Source: Thermomicrobiales bacterium
GTDB lineage: Bacteria; Chloroflexota; Chloroflexia; Thermomicrobiales; UBA6265
Length of the DNA: 64,000 bases
Assembly: GCA_019637585.1 (NCBI GenBank)
Contig: JAHBVL010000005.1
Coordinates: 219,969-283,968 of the forward strand
Direction: 5' to 3'
Shown: piece after piece, positions 62,461-64,000 of the stretch
Layout: each line of letters starts with the position of its first letter
Numbering within the stretch: the stretch's first letter is position 1
Program-made: the position numbers and the translations under genes
Notes under the pieces: model-generated
Seen by the model: the letters and a program-made list of their open reading frames with translations, nothing else
What the model was told of the DNA's origin: nothing
Databases searched by the model: none

Positions 62461-62790
62461 ATGTCGACGCCACAAAGCACCGTCCGCCGCCTCGCCCCCA
62501 TCCCTGAAGGGGAGTTGGCCACATTCACTTTCGACGGGTCCCGTCTGCATGGCCGGACCGGCGAACCTGTTGCCGTCGCTTTGCTGGCGGCGGGCGTTCG
62601 CGTCTTCCGGACGATGCCGGAATCGGGCGAACCGCGAGGCGGATTCTGCTTTTCGGGACGGTGCGCCGATTGCCTGATGATCGTCGACGGCGTCAGCGGC
62701 GTTCGCGCCTGTATGACCCCACTTCGCGAGGGGATCGTCGTGGAAACACAGCACGGTCACGGCCGTCCGATACCGGGTGACCTGGAGTGA
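62461..62790 (+). CDS. 2Fe-2S ferredoxin-like subunit (HcnA/SoxA N-domain type)
   Basis: A 109-residue protein of the Fer2_4 type, as at the N-terminus of sarcosine oxidase alpha and in HcnA-like subunits. Ligands are in GFCFSGRCADC and the later VRACMTPL. The ATG at 62461 fits the family length; a TTGACG with GATGAT 17 bases later (62395-62423) could be the promoter. First of three genes joined by 4-base overlaps. Confidence 0.82.
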   Translation: MSTPQSTVRRLAPIPEGELATFTFDGSRLHGRTGEPVAVALLAAGVRVFRTMPESGEPRGGFCFSGRCADCLMIVDGVSGVRACMTPLREGIVVETQHGHGRPIPGDLE

Positions 62791-63641
62791 GTGCCCCTGC
62801 CGTGGCCATCATCGGCGCCGGAGCCGCGGGACGGGCGGCAGCCGGTGTCGTTGCCAGTGCTGGTTTCACCGTCCATCTCTTCGACCGGTTCTCCATCGAC
62901 GCTGTCGACATCGAACCGGCAATCACCGTTCATTCGTCGACGCCGGTCTGGGGGTTGTTCCCATCCTGGCAAATCGCGGCATCCAGCGGTGGTGAACCAG
63001 TGACGGTCGATGTCGACGCCGTGCTCCTGGCCAACGGCTCGATCGACCGGGTGGCGCCGGTCGCCGGTTCGACATTGCCCGGCGTCATCACCGCCAGCGG
63101 TCTGATGCAGCTGATTGACCGATGGCGGCTCCTGCCGGGCAAACGGTTTGTCATTCTGGGAGACGGCCCGGAGGCGGCAGGCGTCGCCGGCGCCATTTCC
63201 CGGGCCGGAGGAGAGATCGCGCTCATCGAACCAGCCTCCAGTGCGCCCTCGCTCGAAATCATGGGAGCGGACGGCGTCACCGGCGTTCGACGCGGAGATG
63301 ACCTCATCGATGCCGACATCGTTGTCATGGCTGCCGGGCAGCTGCCCGATCTGAGTCTCGCCGCCATGGCCGGATGCGAAATGGTCTTCGATGACGATGC
63401 GCGACACTGGCGACTCGATATCGCCGCTGGTGGCCGCACATCAGTGCCGGGCATCTGGGCAGCCGGCAGCATGGCGGGGTCTGATGATCCGGAGGCGTCC
63501 GGCGGGCTTGCCGGAGAGAGCATCGTCGCGGCGCTGACGGCAGGGCCCTCCGCATTGGACACCCCATCCGGACCGAGCGGATCGGTCGTCCGGCAACCCT
63601 GGCGATACGACCAGCGTATTGGCGCAGGGAGCGAACGATGA
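62787..63641 (+). CDS. FAD-dependent oxidoreductase, short (HcnB-like)
   Basis: A 284-residue pyridine-nucleotide-type FAD protein. The FAD loop AIIGAGAAGRAAAG is at the N-terminus; VLLANGSIDRVAPVAGSTLPG and FVILGDGPEAAGVAG (second dinucleotide site) follow, and PGIWAAGSMAG is the C-terminal FAD contact. It is shorter than the ~400-470 residues of HcnB-like proteins, mainly because the BFD domain is a separate gene here. It starts with GTG, overlapping the previous stop in GTGA. Confidence 0.8.
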   Translation: MSAPAVAIIGAGAAGRAAAGVVASAGFTVHLFDRFSIDAVDIEPAITVHSSTPVWGLFPSWQIAASSGGEPVTVDVDAVLLANGSIDRVAPVAGSTLPGVITASGLMQLIDRWRLLPGKRFVILGDGPEAAGVAGAISRAGGEIALIEPASSAPSLEIMGADGVTGVRRGDDLIDADIVVMAAGQLPDLSLAAMAGCEMVFDDDARHWRLDIAAGGRTSVPGIWAAGSMAGSDDPEASGGLAGESIVAALTAGPSALDTPSGPSGSVVRQPWRYDQRIGAGSER

Positions 63642-63922
63642 CCAGCGATCGACCACGTTGCATCTGCCGGTGCGAAGAAGTGAGCGAGCAGGCGTTGCTC
63701 ACCGCAATTGAAGCCGGCGCCTCCTCCCTGAACGACCTGAAACGGCGCACCCGGGCCGGGATGGGACTGTGTCAGGGCGCCTATTGCCTCCCCGAAATGG
63801 CAGAGATGCTCGCCGCACGCACCGGGCAGCCCCTTGCGGTAATTCCGCCGATGACCATGCGCCCACCCGTCGGCGGCGTGACCCTGGCGGCGCTCGCGGC
63901 AGCGGTCCCTGCGGAGGAGTAG
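63638..63922 (+). CDS. BFD-like [2Fe-2S]-binding protein
   Basis: A 94-residue protein with the bacterioferritin-associated-ferredoxin pattern: CICRCEEV at the N-terminus and GMGLCQGAYC about 35 residues later supply the Cys ligands. In related dehydrogenases this domain is fused to the FAD subunit. Its start overlaps the FAD gene in ATGA, so the three gene products probably form one complex, possibly with a further subunit beyond the window. Confidence 0.82.
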   Translation: MTSDRPRCICRCEEVSEQALLTAIEAGASSLNDLKRRTRAGMGLCQGAYCLPEMAEMLAARTGQPLAVIPPMTMRPPVGGVTLAALAAAVPAEE

Positions 63923-63931
63923 TTCCAAGGG

Positions 63932-63949
63932 GGCAAGGCAGGCCTTGCC
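63932..63949. terminator. Hairpin after the BFD gene
   Basis: A 7-bp stem, GGCAAGG/CCTTGCC, with a 4-base loop starts ten bases after the stop codon. No T-tract follows, so it could be a terminator or one of the dispersed hairpins. The remaining 50 bases to the window edge show nothing else. Confidence 0.4.
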
Positions 63950-64000
63950 GCTGATATGGAATGACTTTGTCAAGGGTCTTTTCTTCTCTGTCGTTTCGTC

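Overview
The window looks like part of a chromosome from a high-GC bacterium, most probably a member of the Chloroflexota near the Thermomicrobia. This is inferred from gene content, not from a marker-gene search. The pointers are a long-form NadA, a DUF2851 protein, exported SH3-domain proteins, a membrane Ser/Thr kinase with an SH3 tail, a zf-trcl zinc protein and many dispersed hairpin repeats between genes. No rRNA, tRNA, CRISPR array, transposase or phage gene was found.

Left part (1-20 kb): a PHP-type metallohydrolase is followed by a minus-strand set (GNAT acetyltransferase, methyltransferase, penicillin acylase). Next comes a cell-surface region. It holds a 2259-residue Gly/Asn-rich exported protein with six ~1-kb modules, a Cys/His-rich cap and a C-terminal LPATG sorting signal; a Tat-type cupin/SH3 protein; an exported beta-propeller-like protein; and a second Gly-rich exported protein of 1169 residues built from ~180-residue modules.

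Middle part (20-39 kb): mostly housekeeping genes. These are mltG-aroE-A24-like peptidase (minus), miaA, a DUF2851 gene, an amidohydrolase, a PLP decarboxylase-like enzyme, an aminotransferase, pepF, nadA, a peroxiredoxin, an alpha-glucan phosphorylase and a biotin carboxylase/BCCP fusion. The gaps carry several families of foldback repeats and three tandem heptamer arrays.

Division/cell-wall cluster (39-50 kb): rsmH, murF, mraY, murD, murC, murB, ddl, ftsZ and nrdR run in one direction, with coupled overlaps as far as murB. ftsL, ftsI, murE, ftsW, murG, ftsQ and ftsA are absent from the places they usually occupy. A dispersed repeat sits in frame inside murC, and a three-unit repeat array lies between ddl and ftsZ.

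Right part (50-64 kb): trxA and a glycosyltransferase precede a group of four signalling/membrane genes: a two-TM coiled-coil protein, a one-TM Ala-rich coiled-coil protein with a stator-like TM Asp, a pseudokinase with helical repeats, and a Ser/Thr kinase whose VAxK lysine is replaced by Arg. Enoyl-CoA hydratase-like, HAD phosphatase and zinc-ribbon genes follow; the zinc-ribbon gene appears to start at CTG. The window closes with a class III aminotransferase opposite a split 2Fe-2S/FAD/BFD oxidoreductase operon. The four-gene kinase/membrane cassette and the LPATG-anchored glycine-rich protein are the best candidates for undescribed biology.
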